Part shown: in pieces, positions 19,217 to 29,144 of the stretch | Layout: each line of letters begins with the position of its first letter | Numbering within the stretch: the first letter of the stretch is position 1 | Source: Gemmatimonadota bacterium | Lineage (GTDB): Bacteria > Gemmatimonadota > Gemmatimonadetes > Palauibacterales > Palauibacteraceae | Assembly (NCBI GenBank): GCA_021295785.1 | Contig: JAGWBR010000010.1 | Coordinates: 1-59,310, forward strand | Reading direction: 5' to 3' | DNA length: 59,310 bases | The notes under the pieces: model-generated | Database searches by the model: none | Told to the model about the DNA's origin: nothing | Seen by the model: only the letters and a program-made list of their open reading frames with translations | Position numbers and translations under genes: made by a program

Positions 19217-19965
19217 CCGGTGCAGGCCACGTGCGGGCGGAGGCCGACGGGGGTGCGGGGCTGGTGGTGCTCCCGACCTATAACGAGGCGGATTCGCTGG
19301 AGCGGGTCGTCGGCAAAGTCCTTGACGCCGACGGGCGGCTGTCGGTGCTGGTGGTGGACGACGGATCGCCCGACGGCACCGGAGACATCGCTCACCGCCT
19401 GGCCCGGGCCGATTCCCGCGTCAGCGTGCTGCGCCGCGCCGGCAAGCTGGGGCTCGGTTCAGCATACCTGGAGGGATTCAGGTGGGCCCTGGAGCGCGAT
19501 TTCGCCTGGATCATTGAGATGGACGCCGACGGGTCGCACGATTCGGCGTACCTGCCGGGACTCTTGAAAAAGGTCGAAGACGCCGATGTAGTGGTCGGAT
19601 CGCGGTACTTGGGGGGTGTAAACGTGGTCAACTGGCCGATTTCACGACTGCTCCTCAGTTATTTTGCGAACCGATATGCTCGTATAGTCAGCGGACTTGA
19701 ACTGACAGATCTTACAAGTGGCTTTAAGCTCTTCAGGCGGGAAGTGCTCCAAGCGGTGGACCTGGACCGGGTCGAGTCCACAGGGTACGCGTTCCAGATT
19801 GAGATGACGTTCCGGGCCGTGCGGGCCGGTTTCCGCGTGGCGGAAATCCCCATAGTGTTCACCGATCGGCTCCAGGGAACCAGCAAGATGTCGGCGGCAA
19901 TTGTGCGTGAAGCGGCGTGGCGAGTGTGGAGCCTGCGACTGCGGGCGCTCGTGGGTCGCCTGTAG
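19213..19965 (+). CDS. Polyprenol monophosphomannose synthase-like glycosyltransferase
   Basis: This is a GT2-family enzyme that would move a sugar, typically mannose or glucose, from a nucleotide to a polyprenol phosphate. The 250-aa product has VVLPTYNEADSLERVV, VLVVDDGSPDGTGDIA, the metal-binding MDADGSHD and GSRYLGGVNVVNWPISR, a pattern typical of Dpm1-like synthases. No C-terminal membrane spans are seen, so it is the soluble type. It starts at a GTG overlapping the rpoN stop. Confidence 0.88.
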   Translation: MTGAGHVRAEADGGAGLVVLPTYNEADSLERVVGKVLDADGRLSVLVVDDGSPDGTGDIAHRLARADSRVSVLRRAGKLGLGSAYLEGFRWALERDFAWIIEMDADGSHDSAYLPGLLKKVEDADVVVGSRYLGGVNVVNWPISRLLLSYFANRYARIVSGLELTDLTSGFKLFRREVLQAVDLDRVESTGYAFQIEMTFRAVRAGFRVAEIPIVFTDRLQGTSKMSAAIVREAAWRVWSLRLRALVGRL

Positions 19966-20032
19966 GGCATCCAGCGCGCTGCCGGCCATACTAGACAACC
20001 GACTACCAAACCAACCAACGGATTGCGGCGAA

Positions 20033-21161
20033 ATGAGCGGAATCGAGAATCACGGCGTGAACCTCGCCGACCTCAGGGCAAGAGTTGACGAACTCCGGAG
20101 GTACCTTTGAAATCCCCGACCGACTAGACCGGCTGGCCCGTCTGGAGCAACAAATGGCCGGTCTTGGATTCTGGGACGACCAGGATTCGGCCCAGCGGGC
20201 CATAGCCGAATCCAACACGATCAAAAGCTGGACCGAACCGTGGGCCGCGGCTGACAGCGACGTGGCCGACCTGGCGGACCTGCTTGAGATGCTGAAGGAA
20301 TCCCCGGACGAGGAGATCGAAAACGAACTGGCCCGGGCAATCGTCCGCGCCCGTTCCGCCGTGCAGGATCTGGAACTGCGCAACATGCTCCGCGGCGAGG
20401 ATGCCCACCGGAGCGCCATTGTCACCATCAACCCCGGCGCGGGCGGCAGAGAATCGCAGGACTGGGCCGAGATGTTAATGCGGATGTACACCCGTTGGGG
20501 GGAGCGCCGGGGCTACCGGGTCTCGATCATGGACGTCCTCCACTCCGAGGAGGCGGGGATCAAGTCGGCCACGCTTGAGATCGACGGCGAGTTTGCCTAC
20601 GGGTACCTGTCGGCCGAACGCGGGGTGCACCGGCTGGTGCGGATCTCCCCCTTTGACTCGCAGGGCAGGCGGCACACCTCGTTCGCGTCAGTGTTTGTCT
20701 ATCCGGTGGTGGACGAAGACATCACGGTCGACATCCAGGACGAAGACCTGCGAATTGACACCTACCGGGCCTCGGGCGCGGGAGGCCAGCACGTGAACAA
20801 GACCGATTCGGCCGTGCGGATAACCCATGTGCCCTCGGGCATCGTGGTCTCCTGCCAGCAGGAGCGGAGCCAGTTCAAGAACCGCAGCAAGGCGATGAAA
20901 ATGCTCCAGGCGGCCCTCTACCAGAAAGCGCAGGAAGAAAGAGAAGCCGAGCGTGCTGTCCTGGAGGGATCCAAAGAGAAGATCGAATGGGGATCCCAGA
21001 TTCGCTCTTACGTGTTGCAGCCGTACAAAATGGTCAAGGACCACCGCACCAAGCTGGACGTGGGCAACGCCGACGCGGTGCTTGACGGCGATATCGACCC
21101 GTTCATCGAGGCGTTTCTCCGCGAGGCAGGCACGCGGGCGCGCGCAGGGCGGGGGAACTAG
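20033..21161 (+). CDS. prfB: Peptide chain release factor 2, with programmed +1 frameshift
   Basis: RF2 ends translation at UAA and UGA. The first 25 codons end in CTT-TGA; the rest reads in the +1 frame and joins as RRYL-EIPDRLDRL, giving about 375 aa. The codon-recognition motif SPF lies in VRISPFDSQGRRHTS and the catalytic GGQ in ASGAGGQHVNKTDSAVRITH. Low RF2 lets ribosomes pause at the in-frame UGA and slip, so RF2 controls its own level. No clear Shine-Dalgarno is seen ahead of the ATG. Confidence 0.95.
20097..20110 (+). promoter_or_regulatory. RF2 programmed frameshift site
   Basis: A Shine-Dalgarno-like GGAGG (20097-20101) stands three bases before the slippery CTT codon, which is followed by the UGA stop at 20108-20110. 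This matches the classical RF2 frameshift signal. The base after UGA is A instead of the favoured C. Confidence 0.92.
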
Positions 21162-21164
21162 ACC

Positions 21165-22802
21165 TTGCCCGGCGGATCGCGCCGCTCCGAATCAAGCTGT
21201 TCCGGATGCGGGCACGCGCGCCTCGGCCTCCGCGACGGCCTCTGCCGCCGGTGCTGGCTCGCCGCGCCCGAACGGCCGAAGCCAGTCCGCGACCGGGTGG
21301 GCAAGCTCGCAGCGCTGCGGGACGCGGGAATCGACCCCTTCGCCCATTCGTTCTCACGAACTCACACGCTCGCTGCGGCACGAGAGCTGTTCGAGAAACA
21401 GCAGTCGCGCACCCGGGCGACCGACATTGAACAGGGCGGCGAACAACAGACCGTATCCGTTGCCGGCCGCCTGGTCTCATACCGCGACCTCGGCGGCAGC
21501 GCCTTCGCCCATATTGACGACGGCGGCGCAGAGCTCCAGATACACCTCAGGCGCAACAAACTGGACGCGGACTCTAAGGCCACGCAGCCACTGCTGGATC
21601 TGGGCGACTGGGTGGGGGTCGAGGGCGAACTCTTCCGCACCCGCCGGGGCGAAATCACCGTTCGCGTGGCCACTGTCCGCCTGCTTTCCAAAAGCCTGAG
21701 GCCGCTTCCGCTGGGCAAGCGTGTTTCGGGCGGGGCGAGCGATGAGGGGGGCACCGGAAAGGCCTGGGGAACCCTGACCGACCCCGAAACCCGCTACCGG
21801 CAGCGGTACGCCGATCTGGCCGTGAACCCGGAAGTGAGGGAACTGTTCAAGACCCGGACCCGGACCGTCACCGCCATGCGCCAGTTTCTGGACGAGCGGG
21901 GGTACCTGGAAGTCGAAACGCCGGTTCTCCAGCCCGTCTACGGCGGCGCGGCCGCACGGCCGTTCGTTACCGAACACAACCAGCTCAAGCGCACCATGTA
22001 CCTGCGCATCGCGGACGAGCTTTACCTGAAGCGGCTCGTCGTCGGGGGTCTCGACAGGGTTTATGAAATCGGGCATGACTTCCGCAACGAGGGGATCGAC
22101 CGCACCCACAACCCCGAGTTCACCATGCTCGAGTTGTACTGTGCGTTTGCCGACTACAGCGACATGATGGACCTGGTCGAAGAGCTCGTGACCACGGCGG
22201 CCCGGGCTGCGGCGGGCGGGACCACATGCGAGTACGATGGCCGCATCGTGGATCTGGGCACCCCGTGGAAACGGGTCCGGTGGGCGGACGCGTTTCGAGG
22301 TGCGGTCCGGGCCGACCCGGCCCGGATATCCGTCGAAGACCTCCGCGCCGCACTCAAGAAGCGGGGAAGGGAAGACGCGGCGAACCTGTCGCGTGTTCAA
22401 CTGCTGGACGCCCTGTTCGCCGATCTGGTCGAGTCGCAGGTAACCGATCCAGTGATCTTCTACGACCACCCCATCGAGATGAGCCCTCTTGCCAAGCCGT
22501 GCCGCGACGACCCCCGCTACGCCGAGCGTTTCGAGGTATTGGTGGCCGGGTTCGAGCTGGCGAATGCGTTCAGCGAACTGAATGACCCGATCGACCAGTT
22601 TGACCGGTTTGCCCGTCAGGCGGCTCTGCGCGCGGAGGGCGACGACGAGGCGATGGTGGTTGACGAGGACTACCTGCGGGCCCTGGAATTCGGCCTGCCG
22701 CCGACCGGCGGGCTGGGGCTGGGGGTGGACCGGCTCCTGATGTTGCTGACCGGGAAAACGTCGATCAGGGAAGTCGTGCTCTTCCCGATGCTAAGGGCAT
22801 AG
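21165..22802 (+). CDS. lysS: Lysyl-tRNA synthetase, class II, with N-terminal Cys4 extension
   Basis: LysS charges tRNA-Lys. The 545-aa protein has the OB-fold anticodon domain (VSVAGRLVSYRDLGGSAFAH), class II motif 2 (YEIGHDFRNEGIDRTHNPEF) and motif 3 (GGLGLGVDRLLMLL). Normal LysS begins near residue 40 here (KLAALRDAGIDPFAHSF). Ahead of it are about 38 residues with CSGC and CRRC (Cys 12, 15, 27, 30), a zinc-ribbon pattern. The start is a TTG three bases after the prfB stop; an internal GTG at about 21297 would remove the extension. The prfB-lysS pairing is widely conserved. Confidence 0.93.
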   Translation: MPGGSRRSESSCSGCGHARLGLRDGLCRRCWLAAPERPKPVRDRVGKLAALRDAGIDPFAHSFSRTHTLAAARELFEKQQSRTRATDIEQGGEQQTVSVAGRLVSYRDLGGSAFAHIDDGGAELQIHLRRNKLDADSKATQPLLDLGDWVGVEGELFRTRRGEITVRVATVRLLSKSLRPLPLGKRVSGGASDEGGTGKAWGTLTDPETRYRQRYADLAVNPEVRELFKTRTRTVTAMRQFLDERGYLEVETPVLQPVYGGAAARPFVTEHNQLKRTMYLRIADELYLKRLVVGGLDRVYEIGHDFRNEGIDRTHNPEFTMLELYCAFADYSDMMDLVEELVTTAARAAAGGTTCEYDGRIVDLGTPWKRVRWADAFRGAVRADPARISVEDLRAALKKRGREDAANLSRVQLLDALFADLVESQVTDPVIFYDHPIEMSPLAKPCRDDPRYAERFEVLVAGFELANAFSELNDPIDQFDRFARQAALRAEGDDEAMVVDEDYLRALEFGLPPTGGLGLGVDRLLMLLTGKTSIREVVLFPMLRA

Positions 22803-22813
22803 GCCAAGCCAAC

Positions 22814-24061
22814 TTGTCGGTGGAGCGATTTGTAGCCGCCCGGTACCTGCTGGGCCGCGGGCGGGCCGACGGTTCCCGGCCGGTGGTCGTCCTTACCGGC
22901 ATCGCGGCCGCGGGGGTCGCGGTTGGGGTGGCCGCGTTGATCGTGGTAATCGGAGTGCTGCAGGGCCTGCAAACCAGCCTGCGCGACCGCATTCTGGCGG
23001 GAGGCCCCGACGCCCACGTCGTCCAGCTCGACAACGAGTTCGCGCTGGACGACTGGCAGGGCGTGATCGACGTGGTTCAGCGGGACGAGGCCGTGTTGGC
23101 TGCGTCTCCCGTGGTCATAACCGACGCGATCCTCAGGGCCGGCGACCAATACAACCAGACCGTGATGCTGCGCGGGATTGCGCCGGGCGAAGAGGCAGAC
23201 CAGATGTCCGGGCTGCGCGAGAGCCTCCAGACGGGAGGCGGCCCGTACAGTGAGACCGAATCCGGCGACCCCGGGGTGGTGGTGGGAGTGGGGTTGTCGC
23301 GGAGTCTCGGGTTGCGGACGGGGTCGTCGGTGGTGGTGGCGTCTCTCCAGAACGCGCCGCTGTCGCATTTCGGGTTTTCCCCCGCCTTGGCCCGGTTTGA
23401 GGTGACGGGGATCTTCGAGACGGGGCTCTACCAGTACGACGACCAGTTGGCCCTTGTCCCGGTTGTGGACGCCCAGAGGCTAACCGGCCTGGGGACCTCG
23501 GTGACCGCCGTCGAGTTGGACGCCGTTGACCCGTGGGAAGTCGAGGCCCTGGCCGAGCGGCTTCGCGACCGGCTCGGTTTCCCCTATCACATCGACACGT
23601 GGCAAGACCTGAACGGGAGCCTCTTTTCGGCGCTCAGGCTGGAGAAATTCGGCATGGGCGTGGTCCTGACCCTGATCGTGATCGTGGCCTCGTTCAACAT
23701 CGCATCGACCCTGGTCATGCTTGCGGCGGACCGGACGGGCGAGGTGGGCATCCTGCGGGCAACGGGCTTCACAACCAAGTCGGTTTCGAGGGTCTTCAGG
23801 TGGGCCGGGCTGTGTATCGGCGCGGCCGGGACCCTGGCGGGGCTTGCTCTTGGCGGGGCGGCGGCGTGGACGCTGGGCCGGTACGAGATCATCTCGCTGC
23901 CCAGCGACGTGTACTTCCTTGACCGGTTGCCGGTGTCGGTCAGCGGATGGGACGTGGCCTGGATTGTTACGGGGTCGATGTTGATTTCGTGGGTCTCGAC
24001 CATTTATCCCGCACGCCGGGCTGCCCGCATGAACCCGATCGACGCGATCAGGCACGAATGA
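22814..24061 (+). CDS. Lipoprotein-releasing ABC transporter permease, LolC/LolE type
   Basis: LolC/E extract lipoproteins from the inner membrane and hand them to LolA. The 415-aa protein has a first membrane span near residues 25-50 (GVAVGVAALIVVIGVLQGLQ), a large periplasmic domain, and three C-terminal spans of the FtsX type (VLTLIVIVASFNIASTLVML, then LCIGAAGTLAGLALGGAAAW), ending in the typical YPARRAARMNPIDAIRHE. Only one permease gene is present, so it may act as a homodimer (LolF-like). The start is a TTG. It overlaps lolD as ATGA. Confidence 0.92.
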   Translation: MSVERFVAARYLLGRGRADGSRPVVVLTGIAAAGVAVGVAALIVVIGVLQGLQTSLRDRILAGGPDAHVVQLDNEFALDDWQGVIDVVQRDEAVLAASPVVITDAILRAGDQYNQTVMLRGIAPGEEADQMSGLRESLQTGGGPYSETESGDPGVVVGVGLSRSLGLRTGSSVVVASLQNAPLSHFGFSPALARFEVTGIFETGLYQYDDQLALVPVVDAQRLTGLGTSVTAVELDAVDPWEVEALAERLRDRLGFPYHIDTWQDLNGSLFSALRLEKFGMGVVLTLIVIVASFNIASTLVMLAADRTGEVGILRATGFTTKSVSRVFRWAGLCIGAAGTLAGLALGGAAAWTLGRYEIISLPSDVYFLDRLPVSVSGWDVAWIVTGSMLISWVSTIYPARRAARMNPIDAIRHE

Positions 24062-24756
24062 ACGTCCGCGCGGCCGCCCCCGTTGTTTCGGCGAGAGGGC
24101 TGCACAGGCAGTTTGCCCGGCCCGGTGGCGGATCGCTGGAGGTATTGCGCGGTGTGGACCTGGAAATCCGGCCGGCCGAATCGGTGGCCGTCGTCGGCGC
24201 CAGCGGCTGCGGAAAATCCACTCTTCTGCACCTGTTGGGCGCTCTGGACAGGCCCAGCTCGGGTCAGGTGTTGCTGGGCGGGAAGGACACACGGACCACG
24301 GCCGACGGCGAGTTGACCAGGCTGCGCCGGCAGCACGTCGGGTTCGTGTTCCAGTTCCACCACCTGCTGCGCGATTTTTCGGCCCTGGAGAACGTGTTGC
24401 TGCCCCAGCTCAGCGTGAACGGGGTCACCAAAGCGCAGGCCACGGACCGTGCCCGCGAACTGCTTGATGCGGTGGAACTTAAGGACCGCGCGGCGCACCG
24501 GCCGGCCCAGCTCTCCGGCGGGGAACAGCAGCGAGTGGCTGTTGCCCGGGCGCTCGCCAACCGTCCGACGCTCCTCCTGGCCGACGAGCCGTCGGGCAAT
24601 CTGGACGACGAATCCACCGAGCCTCTCCACGACCTCTTGTTCTCGTTGCTGGTGGACCAGGGGAGCGCCCTCGCCGTGGTAACGCACGACAAACGCCTGG
24701 CCGACCGAGCGGACCGGACAATGAAACTCAGGGGCGGAGTCCTGCACCCGGCCTGA
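24058..24756 (+). CDS. lolD: Lipoprotein-releasing ABC transporter ATPase LolD
   Basis: LolD drives lipoprotein release with the permease just upstream. The 232-aa protein has Walker A GASGCGKST, the FVFQFHHLLRDFSALENV Q-loop characteristic of LolD/MacB ATPases, signature LSGGEQQRVAVARAL, Walker B LLLADEPSGNLD and the H-loop VTHDK. Confidence 0.93.
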   Translation: MNVRAAAPVVSARGLHRQFARPGGGSLEVLRGVDLEIRPAESVAVVGASGCGKSTLLHLLGALDRPSSGQVLLGGKDTRTTADGELTRLRRQHVGFVFQFHHLLRDFSALENVLLPQLSVNGVTKAQATDRARELLDAVELKDRAAHRPAQLSGGEQQRVAVARALANRPTLLLADEPSGNLDDESTEPLHDLLFSLLVDQGSALAVVTHDKRLADRADRTMKLRGGVLHPA

Positions 24757-24795
24757 CCCCGGCCAGGAGAGCCGCATCCCCGTTCGGCTGGCGGG

Positions 24796-24812
24796 TGGCA
24801 CGGATGTTGCAT
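24796..24812 (+). promoter_or_regulatory. Consensus sigma-54 promoter upstream of mcsAB-clpC
   Basis: TGGCACG, four bases, then TTGCAT matches the sigma-54 consensus TGGCACG-N4-TTGCW at every fixed position, with GG and GC ten bases apart. It lies in the 177-base gap after lolD and points towards the arginine kinase gene, which starts about 110 bases past the expected transcription start near 24822. A run of nine C lies at about that start point. No activator binding site could be identified by eye. Confidence 0.8.
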
Positions 24813-24933
24813 CCCGGACTGCACCCCCCCCCGCCATCCGCCGCCACCGGGAAAAGGCCCGCCCCAAGTGGCCCGCCGGAACCGCCGCATGCGCAAAGAG
24901 TGAGCCTGCCACGTTAGATTACGACCATGGACC

Positions 24934-26604
24934 GTGTACCAACGATTATGGGCACTCTCTGGTGCCGAAACCGACGCCGCGCCGTCTGACGTGATCGCGG
25001 GAGAAAAATCGGGCGACCCGGGTTCTGATCCCCAGGAAAATCCCGAATCGACCGCCGATGCCGTCACCGAACGAGACGGCGGCGCCCCCGAGACCGACGC
25101 GGACGCGCGGGACGAGACCAGCGTCTGCGAGTACTGCCGCACCGGAACGACCTACATGCGTTCCAGCGGACGGCTCGGGTGCCCGCAGTGTTATGCCCAG
25201 TTTGCCGACCGGGTAAGGCCGATCCTCGCCAGGGTCCAGGGTGACTGCCAGCACGTCGGGAAGTCGTATCTCAGTGCAGCGGCGGGCGCGGCTCCTGCTG
25301 AACGGATCCAGCTGTCGGCTCTGCGCCGCCGCCTTGCCAGGGCCATCGAAATCGAAGACTATGAAACCGCGGCCGGGATCCGGGACCAGATACATGAATT
25401 GCGGGCCGGGCTCCAACCGGCCGATGTCGAACTCCCAAAGCCATCGCCGGCACCCGAGTTCGGGGGGCGGGGCCTGGAATGGCTCTCGGTTTCCGGCCCG
25501 GAGCAAGACATAGTCATCTCCAGCCGGGTGCGGCTGGCCCGCAACGTGCAGGGGTTCGCGTTTTCCGCCAGGCTGGCCGAAGAAGAAGGCCAGGCCGTTC
25601 TCCAGCTGATTGGGGACGCGGCCAGCGGGAACCGCCTGCTGGGCCGTATCGACGCCTGGGAGATGGCCAACCTCTCCCTGCGTCAGCGGAGGCTCCTGGT
25701 CGAACGCCGTCTGGCCAGCCCGGAGCTGGTCTCGGCAAGGGGAGACAGGGGCGCCCGTCCCGGAGCGGCGATAATGCTGGGCGGCAACGGAATGCTAAGC
25801 GTAATGGTCAATGAAGAGGATCATCTGCGCCTTCAGAGCTTCCGGCCGGGTCTCCAGATTGAGGAGGCATGGCGAGAGGCGGAACAGCTTGACGAAGAGC
25901 TGGGGACGCGGCTCCCGTTCGCATTCCATCAGGAGTTCGGGTTCCTGACTTCCTGCCTCACCAATGCGGGGACCGGGCTGCGGGCTTCCGTGCTGATTCA
26001 CCTGCCGGGGCTTGCCCTGACCCGCCAGCTGGCGCGGGCCCTCAGGGGACTTGAGCAGATGGGAGTGACGTGTCGCGGCCTCTACGGAGAACGCAGCGCG
26101 GTCGTGGGCAATTTGTTCCAGCTCTCCAACCAAACCACGATGGGCAAGAGCGAGGGAGCGCTGGTGCGCGGGTTCGCCGCGTTGGTTGACCGGGTGATTT
26201 CGTGCGAACGACAAGCCCGCGGCGCGCTGCTGAACGAGGCCTCCGGGGCGCTGGAAGACAAAGTGTGGCGGGCGACGGGCCTGCTGAGCGAGGCCCGCAT
26301 ACTGCCGCTTAGGGAGATGTTGAACTTGCTGTCGGCGATCCGGCTTGGGGTATCGCTGAAACTGATTGCCGGGCCGGGCCTGGGCCAAATCACGCGCGCC
26401 GTGGTGGAAGCTCAACCTGCCCACCTGGAGCGACGGATTGGCCGACAGTTAAACCGATATGACAGCAACAAGATCAGAGCAGATTACGTGCGCGAATTAA
26501 TGAAACCGACTACCGGGGCAGGACCCGTGGGGCGGGAGGAGTCGCCCGCGCCAACCGCCGCGGCTGCGGGAAGCAGTGCATTAGGGGGCGGAGAGAGTCC
26601 ATGA
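24934..26604 (+). CDS. McsA-McsB fusion: protein arginine kinase with activator domain
   Basis: In Firmicutes McsB phosphorylates arginines to mark proteins for ClpC-ClpP, and the separate McsA activates it. Here both are one 556-aa chain. Residues 1-62 are acidic and unrecognised. Residues 65-110 match the second McsA zinc finger (CEYC, then [16 protein letters not shown] follows); the first finger is absent. Residues 127-157 are a UVR motif. From about 179 the kinase shows [27 protein letters not shown] (293-297 the acidic and His residues), [15 protein letters not shown] (Cys341) and [10 protein letters not shown]. The start is a GTG and is uncertain because the first 60 residues have no homology to judge by. 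It overlaps clpC as ATGA. No ctsR is present. Confidence 0.92.
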   Translation: MYQRLWALSGAETDAAPSDVIAGEKSGDPGSDPQENPESTADAVTERDGGAPETDADARDETSVCEYCRTGTTYMRSSGRLGCPQCYAQFADRVRPILARVQGDCQHVGKSYLSAAAGAAPAERIQLSALRRRLARAIEIEDYETAAGIRDQIHELRAGLQPADVELPKPSPAPEFGGRGLEWLSVSGPEQDIVISSRVRLARNVQGFAFSARLAEEEGQAVLQLIGDAASGNRLLGRIDAWEMANLSLRQRRLLVERRLASPELVSARGDRGARPGAAIMLGGNGMLSVMVNEEDHLRLQSFRPGLQIEEAWREAEQLDEELGTRLPFAFHQEFGFLTSCLTNAGTGLRASVLIHLPGLALTRQLARALRGLEQMGVTCRGLYGERSAVVGNLFQLSNQTTMGKSEGALVRGFAALVDRVISCERQARGALLNEASGALEDKVWRATGLLSEARILPLREMLNLLSAIRLGVSLKLIAGPGLGQITRAVVEAQPAHLERRIGRQLNRYDSNKIRADYVRELMKPTTGAGPVGREESPAPTAAAAGSSALGGGESP

Positions 26605-29117
26605 GCAACTACAAGTTCACAGACCGGGTCAGAAATGTCCTGAAGGCGGCGCGGGCGGTTGCCAAGAAACTCGACCATGATTTTGTGCGCACGGAGCACC
26701 TGCTGCTGGCGCTTCTCATGGACGAGAGCGAGGGCGGTGGAGTAGCGCAGCAGGTGTTGAAGATGATGGTGGGCGACATGGCCCCGCTGCGCAGCGCCGC
26801 GGAGGATCTGGTCCACCACGGCAAGAGCTCTTCGCTGCTTGAGTCAGCGCCCGAATACTCGTCCCGTGCCAAGAAGGTCATTGAGTACGCGATGAGCGAG
26901 GCGTCAAACCTCAACCACACCTACGTCGGGACCGAGCACCTGCTGTTGGGACTGCTGCGCGAGAAACAGGGCGCGGCGGCCAAGGTGCTGGCGGAACACG
27001 CAGTGGATTTCGAGGAAGCCAGGGGACAGATCCTCCACATGCTTCTCAAGCAGAAGCTGCCGCCCGAGGCGCTGTCGGCCGCGGCGGCCACCAAAGGGGG
27101 CGGTGGGTCCGCTCAGAAAAGCACCAAGAGCGGGAAGAAATCCCGTACACCGGCGCTCGACCATTTCTGCCGGGATCTCACGGCCCTGGCGGCTTCTGAC
27201 GAGCTCGACCCGATAATCGGGCGCCACGCCGAGATTGAGCGTGTGGTCGAGGTGCTGTCGCGCCGGAAGAAAAACAACCCCGTGCTGGTGGGCGAACCCG
27301 GTGTTGGCAAGACCGCCATTGTCGAGGGTTTGGCCCAGGCCATCCACAACAAGGACGTGCCGGCCAGCCTGGAGAGCCACCGGGTACTGGCGCTGGACAT
27401 GGCCGCGGTCGTGGCCGGCACCAAGTACCGGGGTCAGTTCGAGGAGCGGCTCAAGGCCATCGTCAGCGAGGTTTCCAAGCACCGCGGCGTGATCCTGTTC
27501 ATCGACGAGTTGCACACGCTGGTCGGCGCGGGTGCCGCGGAGGGTGCGATTGACGCGTCCAACATGCTCAAGCCGGCCCTGGCCCGGGGCGAACTGCAGT
27601 GCCTGGGTGCATCGACCCTCAACGAATACCGCCGGCACATCGAGAAAGACGGTGCCCTGGAGCGCAGGTTCCAGACCGTTATGGTGGAGCCGCCGACGGT
27701 CGATGAAACCGTCGAGATCCTGAAGGGTCTCCGCAAGCACTATGCCGAGCACCACAGGGTGGACATCCCCGATTCGTCGCTGGAGGCCGCGGCGCGGCTA
27801 TCGGACCGCTACATCGCGGACCGGTTCATGCCCGACAAGGCCATCGACGTTATCGACGAGGCGGGGGCACGGGTCCGTCTGCTCTCTCAGAAGAATCCGC
27901 CGAAGGAGCCCCAGCTCCAGGACGATCTCAACGATCTGCTGAAACGCAAGGAAGCCGCAATCCGCGAGCAGGACTACGAAACGGCGGCGCAACTGCGCGA
28001 CGAAGAAAAGACCCTTCGCGAGAAGATCAAGCAGCAGCGCGAAGCCTGGGAGAAGAGCCTGGAAGAATTCCGTCCGTCGGTCAGCGACGACGAAATAGCG
28101 TTCATTGTGGCTCGTTGGACGGGTGTGCCGGTGACCCGCCTGCAAGAGGCCGAAACCGACCGCCTGCTCAGGATGGAAGAGGAGCTGCACGAGTCGGTGG
28201 TTGGCCAGGACGAGGCCATTCAGGCCGTCAGCAGGGCCATCCGGCGGGGCAGGGCCGGCCTCAAGAACCCCGACCGCCCCATCGGAAGCTTCATTTTCTG
28301 CGGCCCCACCGGAGTCGGGAAGACCGAGCTTGCCAGGACCCTCGCCAGATTCCTGTTCGCGGACGAGAGCGCGCTGATTCGTGTCGATATGTCCGAATAC
28401 ATGGAGAAATTCACGGTGAGCCGCCTGATCGGGGCACCGCCGGGATACGTCGGTTACGAAGACTCCGGGTCACTGACCAAAGCCGTGAGGCGTCGCCCGT
28501 ATTCGGTGGTGCTGCTGGACGAGATCGAAAAGGCTCACCCGGATGTCTTTAACATCCTGTTACAGGTGCTCGACGAGGGTCGTCTAACCGACAACTACGG
28601 ACGGGTCATCGACTTCAAGAACACTGTGCTGATCATGACGTCCAACGCCGGTACGCGCGACCTGTCATCCACCGGGGCCCTGGGTTTTGGAGGCAACGAG
28701 ACGGCCGGGCCCATGGACTACGAGCGGGTGAAGCAGAAGCTCCAAGACGAGGTGGACCGGATCTTCTCGCCGGAGTTCCTGAACAGGGTGGACGAGACCA
28801 TCGTTTTCCACGCGTTGTCCAAGAAGGAACTGGGCGAGATCGTGCACATCCAGCTGCGGCAGGTGCGAGCACGTCTGGAAGAAGACGACATCTCGCTCAC
28901 GCTGACCGACGAGGCGGTGGAATTCCTGGTTGAAAAGGGCTACGACGAGAAATTCGGTGCCCGTCCGCTGCGGCGCGTGATTCAGCGGTATCTGGAGGAT
29001 CCGCTTTCCGAGCGAATGCTGACGGCCGAGATAGGTCCCGGCGACCAGGTCTCTGCCGGCGTGGACGAGGCGAAGGAGGCCCTGACAATCGGGACGCTGA
29101 CGCCCTCGCCCGCTTGA
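26601..29117 (+). CDS. clpC: ATP-dependent Clp protease ATPase subunit ClpC
   Basis: ClpC unfolds substrates and feeds them to ClpP. The 838-aa protein has two N-terminal Clp repeats (residues 5-150), Walker A of the first AAA domain GEPGVGKT with Walker B ILFIDELH, a middle domain with a UVR motif ([20 protein letters not shown]), and the second AAA domain with [11 protein letters not shown] and [11 protein letters not shown]. The length and UVR mark it as ClpC, not ClpA or ClpB. Pairing with the arginine kinase just upstream suggests the phosphoarginine-tag degradation route; clpP is not in the window. Confidence 0.96.
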   Translation: MSNYKFTDRVRNVLKAARAVAKKLDHDFVRTEHLLLALLMDESEGGGVAQQVLKMMVGDMAPLRSAAEDLVHHGKSSSLLESAPEYSSRAKKVIEYAMSEASNLNHTYVGTEHLLLGLLREKQGAAAKVLAEHAVDFEEARGQILHMLLKQKLPPEALSAAAATKGGGGSAQKSTKSGKKSRTPALDHFCRDLTALAASDELDPIIGRHAEIERVVEVLSRRKKNNPVLVGEPGVGKTAIVEGLAQAIHNKDVPASLESHRVLALDMAAVVAGTKYRGQFEERLKAIVSEVSKHRGVILFIDELHTLVGAGAAEGAIDASNMLKPALARGELQCLGASTLNEYRRHIEKDGALERRFQTVMVEPPTVDETVEILKGLRKHYAEHHRVDIPDSSLEAAARLSDRYIADRFMPDKAIDVIDEAGARVRLLSQKNPPKEPQLQDDLNDLLKRKEAAIREQDYETAAQLRDEEKTLREKIKQQREAWEKSLEEFRPSVSDDEIAFIVARWTGVPVTRLQEAETDRLLRMEEELHESVVGQDEAIQAVSRAIRRGRAGLKNPDRPIGSFIFCGPTGVGKTELARTLARFLFADESALIRVDMSEYMEKFTVSRLIGAPPGYVGYEDSGSLTKAVRRRPYSVVLLDEIEKAHPDVFNILLQVLDEGRLTDNYGRVIDFKNTVLIMTSNAGTRDLSSTGALGFGGNETAGPMDYERVKQKLQDEVDRIFSPEFLNRVDETIVFHALSKKELGEIVHIQLRQVRARLEEDDISLTLTDEAVEFLVEKGYDEKFGARPLRRVIQRYLEDPLSERMLTAEIGPGDQVSAGVDEAKEALTIGTLTPSPA

Positions 29118-29144
29118 CGACTCCCCTCACCTGACGCCCGCGTG

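Noticed and set aside
24757-24933. CtsR or CIRCE operator upstream of mcsAB-clpC
   Set aside because: Neither the AGGTCAAA direct repeats of CtsR nor the TTAGCACTC-N9-GAGTGCTAA palindrome is present; the sigma-54 motif is the only clear signal.
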